Shown here: positions 1-7,902 of the stretch, piece by piece
Layout: the number at the start of each line of letters is the position of its first letter
How positions within the stretch are numbered: position 1 is the first letter of the stretch
Source: CALJIC01 sp039805565
GTDB taxonomy: Bacteria > Chloroflexota > Chloroflexia > Chloroflexales > Roseiflexaceae
Direction of reading: 5' to 3'
DNA: 62,086 nt
Assembly (NCBI GenBank): GCA_039805565.1
Contig: JBDLTZ010000128.1
Location: 1 to 62,086, forward strand
Translations under genes and position numbers: made by a program
The notes under the pieces: model-generated
What the model was told of the DNA's origin: nothing
Databases searched by the model: none
The model's input: only the letters and a program-made list of their open reading frames with translations

Positions 1-1
1 G

Positions 2-202
2 GAGTGGCCGCTTTCGGCCCTGGACGGCGAGCTCGCGTCGGGTGTGTGGTCGCTGCGCGTGACCGACAGGTGGCAGCACGATATTGGTGCAATCACAGCC
101 TTCTCGCTGGCGCTCAGCACGTCTCGCTATACCTGCGATGGCGTGGACAGTACTCCGGATCCGGCGTCGCAGCGGATGTACCTGCCCGCCGTGGGGCGCT
201 AA
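2..202 (+). CDS. C-terminal fragment of a secreted protein with a P (proprotein convertase) domain
   Basis: The reading frame is open from the left edge and ends with TAA at 200-202, so only the last 66 residues are present. The peptide contains G-x-W-S-L-R-V-T-D followed by a D-I-G-A-I-T-A-F-S-L segment. That is the end of the P/Homo-B beta-sandwich found after subtilisin-like proteases and in other bacterial exoproteins. After the domain comes a short Cys-containing linker and the tail YLPAVGR. From memory, many Chloroflexota exported proteins end in a similar YLPxxxR string; I treat it as a possible sorting or anchoring tail, which is inference. The catalytic part, if any, is outside the window. 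Confidence 0.72.
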   Translation, partial: EWPLSALDGELASGVWSLRVTDRWQHDIGAITAFSLALSTSRYTCDGVDSTPDPASQRMYLPAVGR

Positions 203-329
203 CGCTGTAACCGACTCATACTCAGGCGGGAGAGCCAGCGAGGGTAGCCCTCCCTCAATCTACGTTCTACCACGCATGCCACGCCGCCGGATGAGCGCTG
301 CACGCTTGGAGGGACCTGCCCGAGGCGGC

Positions 330-1907
330 CTAGCGCAGCACCGGATCCCTGCGCGCCCGCGAGGCCAGCTCGAAAGCCCGCCCGGCCGCCAGTAGCTCGC
401 CGTCACGCCCCAGATCCGCGGACATCAACAGGCCGATGGGCTCACCGCTGTCCAGGTAGCCAGCCGGCAGGCTGAGCAGCGGCGCGCCCGACATGTTGAA
501 GGCGAACGAGGTCCTGAAACTCATCAGGAAGTCGAGCCGGTGCTCTGCCAGCGTCGAGCGCACCGCCGCCAGCGAGACCTCGCGGCCCGTCCTCACGAGC
601 TCGGTGTACCCCTGGGCGCTCAGCGGCTCGCGCGCGGAGTCGATGAGCAGCTGCTGGCCCCGCCGCGCCCGCCGCCGGAGATCGCGCCGGTTGAAGGCGA
701 TCACGTCGTCGAGCGACTCCACCGGCCCGCCTGTGGCCGCCAGGTAGGCCGCCACGCCGGCCCTGATGCCGAAGCGGAAGATCGACATGTAGTCCACCTG
801 TGGCGGCGCGAAGGGCACCTCGACTACCGTCGCGCCTGCCCGCCGCAGCGCCGCCAGCGTCGCCTGGCGCACCCTCGTATCTCCACTGCGCCGTGGGTCG
901 TGCTGGAGCCAGCCCACCCGCGCCCCGCGCAGCGCCTCTGCTCCGAAGTCCGGCGCCGCGAAGATGTCTGTGCGCGCCGACACGCCCGCCGTGGCAGGGT
1001 CATTTGCGTCCTGGCCCGCGATCGCGTGCAGCAGGATGCTCGCGTCAATGACGTTGCGCGCCATCGGCCCGGCCGTGTCCGTCGCATCCGTGATCGGAAT
1101 GATCTTGTCGCGGCTCACAAGGCCGTGGGTCGGCTTGTGGCCTACCAGCGAGCACTGGCCGGAGGGGCTGATGATCGAGCCGTAGGTCTCGGTGCCGATC
1201 GCCGCCGCGGCAAAGCGTGCCGCGATCGAGGCGCCCGAGCCGGAGCTGGAGCCGCCGATGTCGAAGCGCCCGTAGGGGTTGCGCGTCTGCCCGCCCACCG
1301 TACTGTAGCCGTTCGAGGAGCGGTCGGACATAAAGTTCGCCCACTCGCTCAGGTTGGTCTTGCCGAGAAGTACGGCGCCGGCCTCGCGCAGCCGCGTCAC
1401 GATGAACGCGTCGCGGTCGGCCCGCGCGTCGAGCAGCACCGCCGCCCCCGCTGTGGTGTGCATCCTGTCCCCGGTGCCGATGTTGTCCTTGATGAGTACC
1501 GGGATGCCGTGCAGCGGCCCGCGCGTCTTCCCCGCGCGGCGCTCCGCGTCCATGGCCGCGGCGATGGCGAGCGCCTCCGGGTTCAGCTCTACTACGCTCT
1601 GCAGCCGCCCCACGTCGTAGCGTCGGAGCCGCGCGACGTAGTACAGCGTGAGCTCGGCCGCCGTGAGCGTGCCTGCCTCCATGAGCCGCTGCAGCTCGGG
1701 GATGGTGGCGTCGCACAGCCGCCCGTCGAGCGCGGCCAAGTCAGCAGGAGGTATGCGCGACAGCTCTGGCTCGAATGGGGCGAAGTCTGGGGTGCGCAGC
1801 GGGGTTACGGTGCGGAGGGTGTGCTGAAGGGCGGCCTGGCGGGGATGGTACAGATCGCCCGCCAGCGGCACGCGCTTTCGCCGCACGGGTACTGATGAGG
1901 TTGTCAT
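330..1907 (-). CDS. Amidase signature (AS) family hydrolase
   Basis: This 525-aa protein has the full amidase-signature core. Lys140 lies in the V-L-I-K-D-N motif, the cis-Ser is in the G-G-S-S-S-G-S-G loop near residue 221, and the Ser nucleophile near 244 is in G-T-E-T-Y-G-S-I. The Ser-cisSer-Lys triad is therefore intact, and length is normal for the family. Such enzymes cleave amide bonds of small amides, aryl amides or peptides; the substrate cannot be told from the sequence. The GatA role is unlikely because no gatB/gatC is nearby and the N-terminus is extended. No clear Shine-Dalgarno precedes the ATG, but an extended -10 element lies about 40 bp upstream. The 203-329 gap downstream has only a weak GAGGG-TAG-CCCTC hairpin. 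Confidence 0.9.
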   Translation of the reverse strand: MTTSSVPVRRKRVPLAGDLYHPRQAALQHTLRTVTPLRTPDFAPFEPELSRIPPADLAALDGRLCDATIPELQRLMEAGTLTAAELTLYYVARLRRYDVGRLQSVVELNPEALAIAAAMDAERRAGKTRGPLHGIPVLIKDNIGTGDRMHTTAGAAVLLDARADRDAFIVTRLREAGAVLLGKTNLSEWANFMSDRSSNGYSTVGGQTRNPYGRFDIGGSSSGSGASIAARFAAAAIGTETYGSIISPSGQCSLVGHKPTHGLVSRDKIIPITDATDTAGPMARNVIDASILLHAIAGQDANDPATAGVSARTDIFAAPDFGAEALRGARVGWLQHDPRRSGDTRVRQATLAALRRAGATVVEVPFAPPQVDYMSIFRFGIRAGVAAYLAATGGPVESLDDVIAFNRRDLRRRARRGQQLLIDSAREPLSAQGYTELVRTGREVSLAAVRSTLAEHRLDFLMSFRTSFAFNMSGAPLLSLPAGYLDSGEPIGLLMSADLGRDGELLAAGRAFELASRARRDPVLR

Positions 1908-1944
1908 ACAGATTGCGCCTTCGGTGGATGGCTACGAGGCGCCT

Positions 1945-1953
1945 ATTGTACCA
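1945..1953 (-). promoter_or_regulatory. Extended -10 promoter element for the amidase gene
   Basis: Read on the minus strand this is TGGTACAAT, a TGn extension directly before a TACAAT -10 hexamer. It would start transcription about 30 nt before the amidase ATG. No good -35 is visible, which is common with extended -10 promoters. Confidence 0.5.
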
Positions 1954-1983
1954 GGGAGACGGCGGTACCGTTCGCCCGCCGCG

Positions 1984-3588
1984 CTACAGCTGGGTGGGAG
2001 GAGTGCTGGCGGGTCCCTGCCGCTGGTCCCGCACGCTGCGCAGCGCCCGGCGAAGGCGTGACCATGGCCCGCGTACCCGGCGTGCCGCCTCGGGCTCTAC
2101 AGGGCGGGTGTCGTACTGCGCTGCCACAAACGAATCGGTCAGATCGGCGATATCCTGCTCAGCGTCCGGCACGCGCGCCGTCAGTGTCGCTGCGTACTCG
2201 TAGGGAGTCTGGCCCGGACGGCGCCCCGCCCCGCCCTCCGCAGCGCGGTGCAACGTGCTGCGGTAGAAGTAGCGCACGAGCTCGCGCGGCGCCAGCGAGC
2301 CGAGGCGCGGCAGCCTGGGTCCCCCACGGGGCCGAGGAGAGGCAGGTCGCGGCCGGAGCGCCTCACGCGCTGCCTCCACAGCCTGCGCCGTCCATGAGCT
2401 TGCGTCGCCCCAGAGCGCCGCCAGCCAGGCGGACAGGCGCGCCAGCAGAGTGAACGTCAGCAGGCCGCGCAGCAGCCCGGGGTGGCGTCGCAGGACGATC
2501 TGGATCGCGTAGCCGGCGAGCAGCAGCATGCACAGCCAGAAGATCAGCGCCGGGAGCAGCTGTGGCTCGCGCTCAACCTCGGGTGGCAGCGGTGGGATGA
2601 CCGGTGGTGGAGGCGGGGGCGCTGTCACGCCCCCGCCCGTGGGCATCAGCAGCGAGAGCAGCCAGGCCGGCAGCGCCACGAGCATCCCGAACAGCCAGAC
2701 CACCAGGTAGCCAATCGTGGCGAAGAAGTAGCCGATCAGCGCCAGCCCGGCCCCGAGCGTCTCGAGCAGCCCGCGCCCGTAGGTGCGCGGCAGGAGCGCG
2801 GCGCCCACGACGATACCCAGGATCACGAGCCAGCTCATACGGCTCCAGCGCCGGCCCACTGCGTCAGCGACGCGCGCGCCCTCCTGCTGCCAGCGTGCGC
2901 GCAGTAGCGCTAGCCTGGCCTGGCTGTAGAGGAGAAAGCCTGCGACCAGGTACGTCAGCACTGCCGCTGTGGTCAGCGCCGAGATCGGCTCCGAAGGCCC
3001 GCCAGGCTGCCGCAGGTTCACCGCCTCGAGCCCCAGCGCGAGCATGCACAGCGCCCCGCCCATCACAAAGCGCTGACCGATTCGCTGGATCGCGGCCGAG
3101 CGCTCCTCTGCGAGCTGCGAGGCGTAGCGCCTGCCGCTCTCACTCAGGGTCTCGGGGCTCTCGAACGGCCGCGGCGCTAGCTCGCTCAAGTCGCGCATGC
3201 TCAGGTGGGTCAGCCCGGCCGCGGCGAGCCCCACCAAGATGTACAGCACGAAGAGGGGCTCGAAGATGCTCAGCGGGTCGTACAGCCAGCGCTCCGCATC
3301 TGCCGCGAACGTTGCCGTGGCGAAGCTTAGGGATGCCGCGATGCGCATCAGCACTGCCAGGGTGAAGAGCTCAGGGGCCAGGTAGCGTGCCAGCTCGCCC
3401 AGCGACATACGCTCGCGGCGGGCCACGTAGTGGACAAAGCCAGACTCGATCGCCGCCAGGAGGCAGACCACGATGAGCGGCTCGGGCCGCCAGCCGGGGG
3501 AGAAGCGCTGCACCGCACCTGCGATCACCGTGGTGAGCGATGTGATCATGATCGCCGTGAGCAGCGCGCTACGCTGGTTGAGTGTCAT
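1984..3588 (-). CDS. Polytopic membrane protein with C-terminal DUF4129 domain
   Basis: The product is about 534 aa. The first 240 residues hold several hydrophobic helices; further transmembrane segments follow around 255-315 and 350-370, separated by a Pro-rich loop (V-T-A-P-P-P-P-P-P). The last 90 residues (L-V-R-Y-F-Y-R-S-T-L, then T-P-Y-E-Y-A-A-T-L and A-Q-Y-D) match the DUF4129 domain, which in other bacteria sits at the end of membrane-bound transglutaminase-like proteins. No transglutaminase domain is present here. I place the start at ATG 3588 because AGAGG lies 5 nt before it; a GTG two codons upstream (3594) has no spaced ribosome site. Function unknown; envelope location is inferred from the helices. 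Confidence 0.75.
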   Translation of the reverse strand: MTLNQRSALLTAIMITSLTTVIAGAVQRFSPGWRPEPLIVVCLLAAIESGFVHYVARRERMSLGELARYLAPELFTLAVLMRIAASLSFATATFAADAERWLYDPLSIFEPLFVLYILVGLAAAGLTHLSMRDLSELAPRPFESPETLSESGRRYASQLAEERSAAIQRIGQRFVMGGALCMLALGLEAVNLRQPGGPSEPISALTTAAVLTYLVAGFLLYSQARLALLRARWQQEGARVADAVGRRWSRMSWLVILGIVVGAALLPRTYGRGLLETLGAGLALIGYFFATIGYLVVWLFGMLVALPAWLLSLLMPTGGGVTAPPPPPPVIPPLPPEVEREPQLLPALIFWLCMLLLAGYAIQIVLRRHPGLLRGLLTFTLLARLSAWLAALWGDASSWTAQAVEAAREALRPRPASPRPRGGPRLPRLGSLAPRELVRYFYRSTLHRAAEGGAGRRPGQTPYEYAATLTARVPDAEQDIADLTDSFVAAQYDTRPVEPEAARRVRGPWSRLRRALRSVRDQRQGPASTPPTQL

Positions 3589-3711
3589 GCCCACCTCTGC
3601 GCCGAGGATGAAGCGCTCGTTATCTACGGCCTTGGGTCGTTGTCATCGGCGAAGTGTACACTACGACACGCCGTGGTGGCAAGCGGGGAGGCGCCGTGCC
3701 AGGGCCGTACA

Positions 3712-3749
3712 TATAAAAAGGCGGGCCGCACCGTGAGGTGCGGCCCGCC
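3712..3749 (-). terminator. Rho-independent terminator of the Flp pilin gene
   Basis: A perfect 13-bp stem (GGCGGGCCGCACC, 3720-3732, with its complement at 3737-3749) has a 4-nt loop. On the minus strand it is followed at once by five Ts and an AT-rich stretch (3711-3719). It lies 22 bp after the pilin stop codon, so it should end a short monocistronic pilin transcript. Confidence 0.92.
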
Positions 3750-3771
3750 GTCCGTCTGTGAGAGCGAGGTG

Positions 3772-3930
3772 TTACTTGCTCAGACCGCTGTTGATCTGGC
3801 TGAACACCTGGCTGACCTTGCTGCCGAGCAGCGTCAGGATGCCGATGACGACGATCGCGATGAGCACGAGGATCAGCGCGTACTCGACCAGACCCTGGCC
3901 CTCTTCCTTGGCGAAGAAGCTGCGAACCAT
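3772..3930 (-). CDS. Flp/Fap-type pilin precursor
   Basis: This 52-aa ORF is too short for many callers. It reads M-V-R-S-F-F-A-K-E-E-G-Q-G, then L-V-E-Y-A-L-I and a hydrophobic stretch of about 20 residues. That is the class IVb Flp prepilin layout: a short charged leader, a Gly before the cleavage site, and the Glu-Tyr pair at the start of the mature helix. A prepilin peptidase would cut after Gly13, leaving 39 residues. An AGGAGG ribosome site lies at 3939-3944 and a sigma-70 type promoter at 3981-4009, and a strong terminator follows. No tad/cpa assembly gene (ATPase, secretin, TadV peptidase) is in the window, so the pilin is an orphan here. Confidence 0.9.
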   Translation of the reverse strand: MVRSFFAKEEGQGLVEYALILVLIAIVVIGILTLLGSKVSQVFSQINSGLSK

Positions 3931-3980
3931 TGCGTGTGCCTCCTGTAAAAAACTGCACGATGGAACCGAACTACAGCCGT

Positions 3981-4009
3981 AGTATATGTCCGCCTTGAGA
4001 CCGGCTCAA
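3981..4009 (-). promoter_or_regulatory. Sigma-70-type promoter of the Flp pilin gene
   Basis: On the minus strand TTGAGC (4004-4009) and TATACT (3981-3986) are separated by 17 bp. Transcription would start about 45 nt before the pilin ATG, leaving room for the AGGAGG site. With the terminator at 3712-3749 this defines a single-gene transcription unit of roughly 260 nt. Confidence 0.75.
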
Positions 4010-4010
4010 T

Positions 4011-4180
4011 AGTTCAATAGTCCTAGGTGGTACGGTACTGATAATGACTAACTATTCATCTTCAGGATGCCTTCTAAAAGGCATAAAGGTAAAATATGTG
4101 TAAAGACTTATACGTCGATCCGTAGTGGCTTGTGTGGCGGCGGTGGATGTAAAGAATATATGTTAGGTGCTGTGAGCATG
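4011..4180. other. AT-rich intergenic island with a small hairpin
   Basis: Between the pilin promoter and the terminator of the next kinase lies about 170 bp that is clearly richer in A and T than its surroundings. It contains stretches such as AAGGTAAAATATG and a 7-bp hairpin (ATGCCTT at 4067-4073 pairing with AAGGCAT at 4078-4084). No convincing coding frame is seen. It could be an upstream activating region for the pilin promoter, a binding site for a nucleoid protein, or a remnant of transferred DNA. Confidence 0.45.
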
Positions 4181-4181
4181 C

Positions 4182-4208
4182 AAAAAGGGCCTGCATCGCA
4201 GACCCTTT
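4182..4208 (-). terminator. Rho-independent terminator of the DegS-like kinase gene
   Basis: On the minus strand the sequence folds as AAAGGG-T-CTGC, GAT loop, GCAG-G-CCCTTT and runs into a T tract. One G-T wobble interrupts the stem. It starts about 22 nt after the kinase stop codon. Confidence 0.85.
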
Positions 4209-4230
4209 CGCACGCAATTCGCCATTCTGG

Positions 4231-5286
4231 CTACGGGAGCGGTATCACTACTGCTACGCGCGTCCCCCGCCCCACGGTGCTCTCGATGCCGAACTCGCCG
4301 CGCAGCAGTGTCTCCACCTGCTGCCGCAGCGTGGCGATACCCATGTTCCGGCGCTCGCTCTCGTCGGAGAGCACCTCGTGGACGTGGAAGCCGCTGCCGT
4401 CGTCCTGCACCGAGACGTGGAGGCTCCCGCCGGCCGAGTCGAGCAGCACCCGCGCCTCGCTGGCGTTGGCATGTTTGGCGACGTTGTTGAGCGCCTCCTG
4501 GATGAAGCGGAAGATTGCGACCTCGTAGTGGCTCGGGAGCCGCGCGTCCATGTTCTGGACCATCAAGTTGACCTCGAGCTTGTTCTTCTCGCTGAACTGC
4601 TGCACGTAGCGGCGCAGCGTCGGCACCAGCCCTAGGTCGTCCAGGATCATCGGGCGCAGGTCGAAGATAAAGCGCCGCGTGTCCTGCAGGGCGCCGTTGA
4701 TCGCCGTCTTCAGGCCGCCGAGCTCCGCGCGCGTCATCTCGATGTCCTTGTCCAGCAGGCGCTGGCAGATCTCGGCCCGCAGTACGAGGTTGCTCATCGA
4801 CTGAGCCGGGCCGTCGTGCATCTGGAGCGAGATGCGCAGTCGCTCCTTCTCCTGAGCCTGAATGATGTTGGCGATCAGGTCGTCGCCGCTGCTCAACATC
4901 TGCCCCCCTGCTTCGGCTGCGCTCGCCCCCAGCAATGGCTCGAGCGATGTCGCGAGCTCATGCAGCAGACTCTGGCGGTTCTTCGCCGCCTGCTGCCGGT
5001 ACTGCAGCTGCTCCAGCTGCCCGCGCATCGTCAGCAGGCGCATCTGCACCTCCTGCGCCGAGGAGAAGAAGTTTTTGATGTCCGCCTTGCTGTACCGGTC
5101 AATATTGACCTCAAGGTCGCGCAGGCGGTTCGAGACCGTCAGCTCACGCTGCTGGAGCTTGTCAACCTCGTTCGAGGTCTGCCGGAGCAGTGACTCGATC
5201 TCGCCGAGCTCGCGCCGGACCTTCTCAAGCTCGGCAATGCATCGGGTGTGCAGCTCCCGAAGGCCCTGGGACTCGGTGGTTGTCAC
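4231..5286 (-). CDS. Cytosolic NarL-type sensor histidine kinase (DegS/LiaS-like)
   Basis: This 351-aa protein has an N-terminal coiled coil (about residues 10-110) and no transmembrane helix. A HisKA_3 dimerisation helix carries the phospho-acceptor His157 in R-I-S-L-Q-M-H-D-G-P-A-Q, and a C-terminal HATPase_c domain has an N box (E-A-L-N-N-V-A-K-H-A) and a G box (D-D-G-S-G-F). This is the DegS/LiaS class, which normally signals to NarL/FixJ response regulators. No such regulator gene is adjacent. The GTG start is supported by a GAGGGAGGG ribosome site. The soluble coiled-coil input resembles B. subtilis DegS, so a cytoplasmic cue or partner protein is likely. Confidence 0.88.
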   Translation of the reverse strand: MTTTESQGLRELHTRCIAELEKVRRELGEIESLLRQTSNEVDKLQQRELTVSNRLRDLEVNIDRYSKADIKNFFSSAQEVQMRLLTMRGQLEQLQYRQQAAKNRQSLLHELATSLEPLLGASAAEAGGQMLSSGDDLIANIIQAQEKERLRISLQMHDGPAQSMSNLVLRAEICQRLLDKDIEMTRAELGGLKTAINGALQDTRRFIFDLRPMILDDLGLVPTLRRYVQQFSEKNKLEVNLMVQNMDARLPSHYEVAIFRFIQEALNNVAKHANASEARVLLDSAGGSLHVSVQDDGSGFHVHEVLSDESERRNMGIATLRQQVETLLRGEFGIESTVGRGTRVAVVIPLP

Positions 5287-5350
5287 AACGCCCTCCCTCG
5301 ATCTGCTGGTTTGCTATCGTTCCGCTCATTGATCCGCCGCATTTGCCACC

Positions 5351-6130
5351 CTATAATTGACCCCTGAGGCGGGCGTAGCGCAGCCGCCACACGGTCACGA
5401 GCGCCTCCAGCACGATCCGGCGCGACATCTTCGAGCGGCCGACCCGCCTGTCGGGGAAGATGATCGGCACCTCACCTACGGTAAACCCGGCGCAGAGCGT
5501 ACGGTAGGCCATCTCGATCTGGAACGAGTACCCGTTTGACTGGATATCGCTGAGGTTGATCGTCTCGAGGACGCGGCGTCGGTAGCAGCGGAACCCGCCG
5601 GTTGCGTCCATCACCGGCAGCGCGAGGATGCTCCGTGCGTACAGGTTGCCGCCCCGGCTGATCATCTGGCGGGCCAGCCCCCAGTCAGCGGTGCCGCCAC
5701 CCGAGACGTAGCGCGAGCCGATCACCAAGTCATAGCGCTCCTCGGCGGCGGCCAGCAGCGCGGGGAGGTAGCGGGGATCATGCGAGAAGTCGGCGTCCAT
5801 CTCGAAGATATACTCGGCGCCCTCTGCGAGCGCACGCCGGAAGCCGGCGACGTAGGCCGTCCCCAGCCCGAGCTTCCCCGGCCGTCTGAGCAGCCCGACA
5901 CGCGGCTCGCCCGCGGCCAGCCGCGCCACGATCTCGGCCGTCCCGTCCGGCGAGCTGTCGTCCACCACAAGCACGCGGCAGCGTGGCAGCTTGAGCAGCT
6001 GAGACAGCAGGGCGCCGATATTCTCGCGCTCGTTGTACGTCGGCACGACGACCATGCAGTCGGCGACAGTGAGCCTTCCGGCCTCCCCCGCCACCCCGCT
6101 CGTGGTTCGCGCCGGGTCATGAGCGATCAT
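5351..6130 (-). CDS. Polyprenol-monophosphate glycosyltransferase (DPM1-like GT2)
   Basis: The 259-aa protein is a GT2 enzyme of the dolichol/polyprenol-phosphate mannose synthase type. It has V-V-V-P-T-Y-N-E-R-E-N-I near residues 27-38, V-V-D-D-S-S-P-D-G-T near 55-64, and a metal-binding D-A-D motif at 112-114. It ends without C-terminal membrane helices, as in single-domain DPM1 proteins. It would move mannose or another sugar from a nucleotide donor to polyprenyl phosphate, making the lipid-linked donor that GT-C enzymes use; several GT-C-like proteins occur in this window. AAAGG lies 6 nt before the ATG. It is divergent from the membrane-protein pair that starts at 6280. Confidence 0.88.
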   Translation of the reverse strand: MIAHDPARTTSGVAGEAGRLTVADCMVVVPTYNERENIGALLSQLLKLPRCRVLVVDDSSPDGTAEIVARLAAGEPRVGLLRRPGKLGLGTAYVAGFRRALAEGAEYIFEMDADFSHDPRYLPALLAAAEERYDLVIGSRYVSGGGTADWGLARQMISRGGNLYARSILALPVMDATGGFRCYRRRVLETINLSDIQSNGYSFQIEMAYRTLCAGFTVGEVPIIFPDRRVGRSKMSRRIVLEALVTVWRLRYARLRGQL

Positions 6131-6153
6131 GCTGTGCCTTTTCTGCGAAGTGC

Positions 6154-6183
6154 TTGTCCTCAGGGCTTCCTGAAAGGTATTAT
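6154..6183 (+). promoter_or_regulatory. Putative promoter for the membrane-protein pair
   Basis: TTGTCC (6154-6159) and TATTAT (6178-6183) are 18 bp apart and lie about 95 bp before the start of the first membrane protein, in the divergent region with the GT2 gene on the other strand. The -35 is a moderate match. Confidence 0.4.
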
Positions 6184-6279
6184 ACGCGCCTTTACCGGGC
6201 GGTGCCCTGCCTCAACAGCATAGCGGCCCGCTACCGTTTGTGCGTGACTAACCGTGAGCAACTTGGTGACAATCGTAGG

Positions 6280-7881
6280 ATGCAGTCTGTGAGCGATGCC
6301 ATCACGCCCCGCCCCGCTCCCCGCTCCCTGTCGATCCCGGGCGTTGAGGCCCTGTGGGCGCTGCTGCCGCTCGCGCTGTTCGGGGCGATCCTGTCGCTGG
6401 CGCCCACCCTGCCGCACGACTTCTGGTGGCACCTGCGGGTAGGCCAGCTGGTGGCCGAGCAGGGGGTGCCGGGCACAAATATGTTTGCCTGGACGATCCC
6501 CGCCGACGCGCCGTTTGTCTACGCCGCCTGGCTGGCCGACTGGCTCTTTTACCTCTCCTACCTCCTCGCCGGCCTTCCGGGCCCGGTGATGCTGCGAAAT
6601 GCGCTCGGGGTGGCCGGCTTCGCGCTGGTGGCGCTCGAGGCTCGCCGCCGCAGTGGCTCCTGGCGGCTCGCTGGCCTGGCGGTGCTGCTGGCTGGGGCGA
6701 TGACAATCAACAACCTCACGACGCGGCCGCAGAACGTGGTCTGGCCGGTGTTCGCGCTCTACGCGCTGCTGCTCGGCGCCTACTCGGCCGGGCAGGCCGG
6801 GCCGCGCGCGCTGCTGGCGCTGCCGCTGCTCACTGTCTTCTGGACCAACGCCCACGGCTCGTTCGTGCTCGCGCCGGCGCTGCTGGCGATCACGTGCGCC
6901 GGCGAGACGCTGCGCCGCCTGCTTGGTCATGCTGGAGCGCTCCCCTGGCGGCGTGTCGGCTGGCTCTACCTTGCCGCCGCGGCATCCCTGGCGGCCACCA
7001 CGCTCAACCCGATCGGCCCTGGCATCTTCGGCTACGTCCTCAAGCTTCTCACCGACCCCCCCAGCCAGTCGTTGGTGAACGAGTGGCAGCCCCCCACCAC
7101 CCGTACTCTCGCCGGCTTCCTGTTCTTCGTGAGCCTGGTGGTGCTGGTAGCTGCGCTTGCGCTGGGGCGGCGGCGGCCCACCCTCACCGACACACTGCTG
7201 GTCTGCGCCTTCCTCTGGCTGGCGCTTGGCGGGATGCGCTATGTCGTCTGGTTCGGCATGGTTGCGATGCCGGTGCTGGCCCAGTGCCTCGGGCGGCGCC
7301 TCCCGGCTGTCTCCGCCCCGCGGGGCATAGAGGCCACAGACAGCAGGAGCGCAGTTTCAGCCTCGGCGCGCTCTGCGCCGTCTGTTACGAAGGGCGAGCG
7401 CTCCTTTACCACCGCTGTCGCGCTGCTGCTGGCCGCGGGGGTCGTGATGCTCCAGCCGCCCTTCAAGACCGCCGTGCCGCTGCCCGCCGCCTACACGTCG
7501 TTCTTCGCGCCCGTCCCCGGCGCGCCCGGCCTGTTCAGCCTCGACACGCCCGTGGGCGCGGCAGCACATCTGCGAGAGAACCCCACGCGCGGCCGGCTGT
7601 TCAACGATATGGCCTACGGCTCCTACCTGATCTGGGCTGCTCCCGAGGAGCGCGTCTTCGTCGACCCGCGCGTCGAGCTGTTCCCGCTCGCGCTCTGGCA
7701 GGACTATATCGCCATCGGCGAGGCCCGCGGCCACGACGCACTGCTCGAGAAGTACAACGTGGAGCGCGTGCTGCTCGATACGCGCAGCCAGCCGCTCCTG
7801 GCCGCCGCCCTCGCCGCCGACCCCGCGTGGGAGCGCGAGTACGCCGACGAGCGTGCCGAGATCTACCGACGGGTACGATAG
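6280..7881 (+). CDS. Polytopic membrane protein, possible GT-C-like glycosyltransferase (copy 1)
   Basis: The 533-aa product has about ten hydrophobic helices after a short cytosolic N-terminus. The first loop has the motif L-P-H-D-F-W-W-H-L-R-V-G, followed by a Y-A-A-W-L-A-D-W-L-F segment. A loop acidic pair after helix 1 plus many helices recalls GT-C/GT39 enzymes, but no family signature is decisive. The C-terminal soluble part (Y-G-S-Y-L-I-W-A-A-P-E, then V-F-V-D-P-R-V-E-L-F-P) is strongly conserved in the next gene. I choose ATG 6280 over an upstream ATG at 6154 because the extra 42 residues are polar and atypical. Confidence 0.7.
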   Translation: MQSVSDAITPRPAPRSLSIPGVEALWALLPLALFGAILSLAPTLPHDFWWHLRVGQLVAEQGVPGTNMFAWTIPADAPFVYAAWLADWLFYLSYLLAGLPGPVMLRNALGVAGFALVALEARRRSGSWRLAGLAVLLAGAMTINNLTTRPQNVVWPVFALYALLLGAYSAGQAGPRALLALPLLTVFWTNAHGSFVLAPALLAITCAGETLRRLLGHAGALPWRRVGWLYLAAAASLAATTLNPIGPGIFGYVLKLLTDPPSQSLVNEWQPPTTRTLAGFLFFVSLVVLVAALALGRRRPTLTDTLLVCAFLWLALGGMRYVVWFGMVAMPVLAQCLGRRLPAVSAPRGIEATDSRSAVSASARSAPSVTKGERSFTTAVALLLAAGVVMLQPPFKTAVPLPAAYTSFFAPVPGAPGLFSLDTPVGAAAHLRENPTRGRLFNDMAYGSYLIWAAPEERVFVDPRVELFPLALWQDYIAIGEARGHDALLEKYNVERVLLDTRSQPLLAAALAADPAWEREYADERAEIYRRVR

Positions 7882-7902
7882 AAGTAAAGAGCAACGCGCA
7901 CC

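Noticed and set aside
540..1895. Long open frame antisense to the amidase
   Set aside because: Composition is Arg/Pro/Gly-rich with no motif; it is a shadow of the high-GC amidase gene on the other strand.
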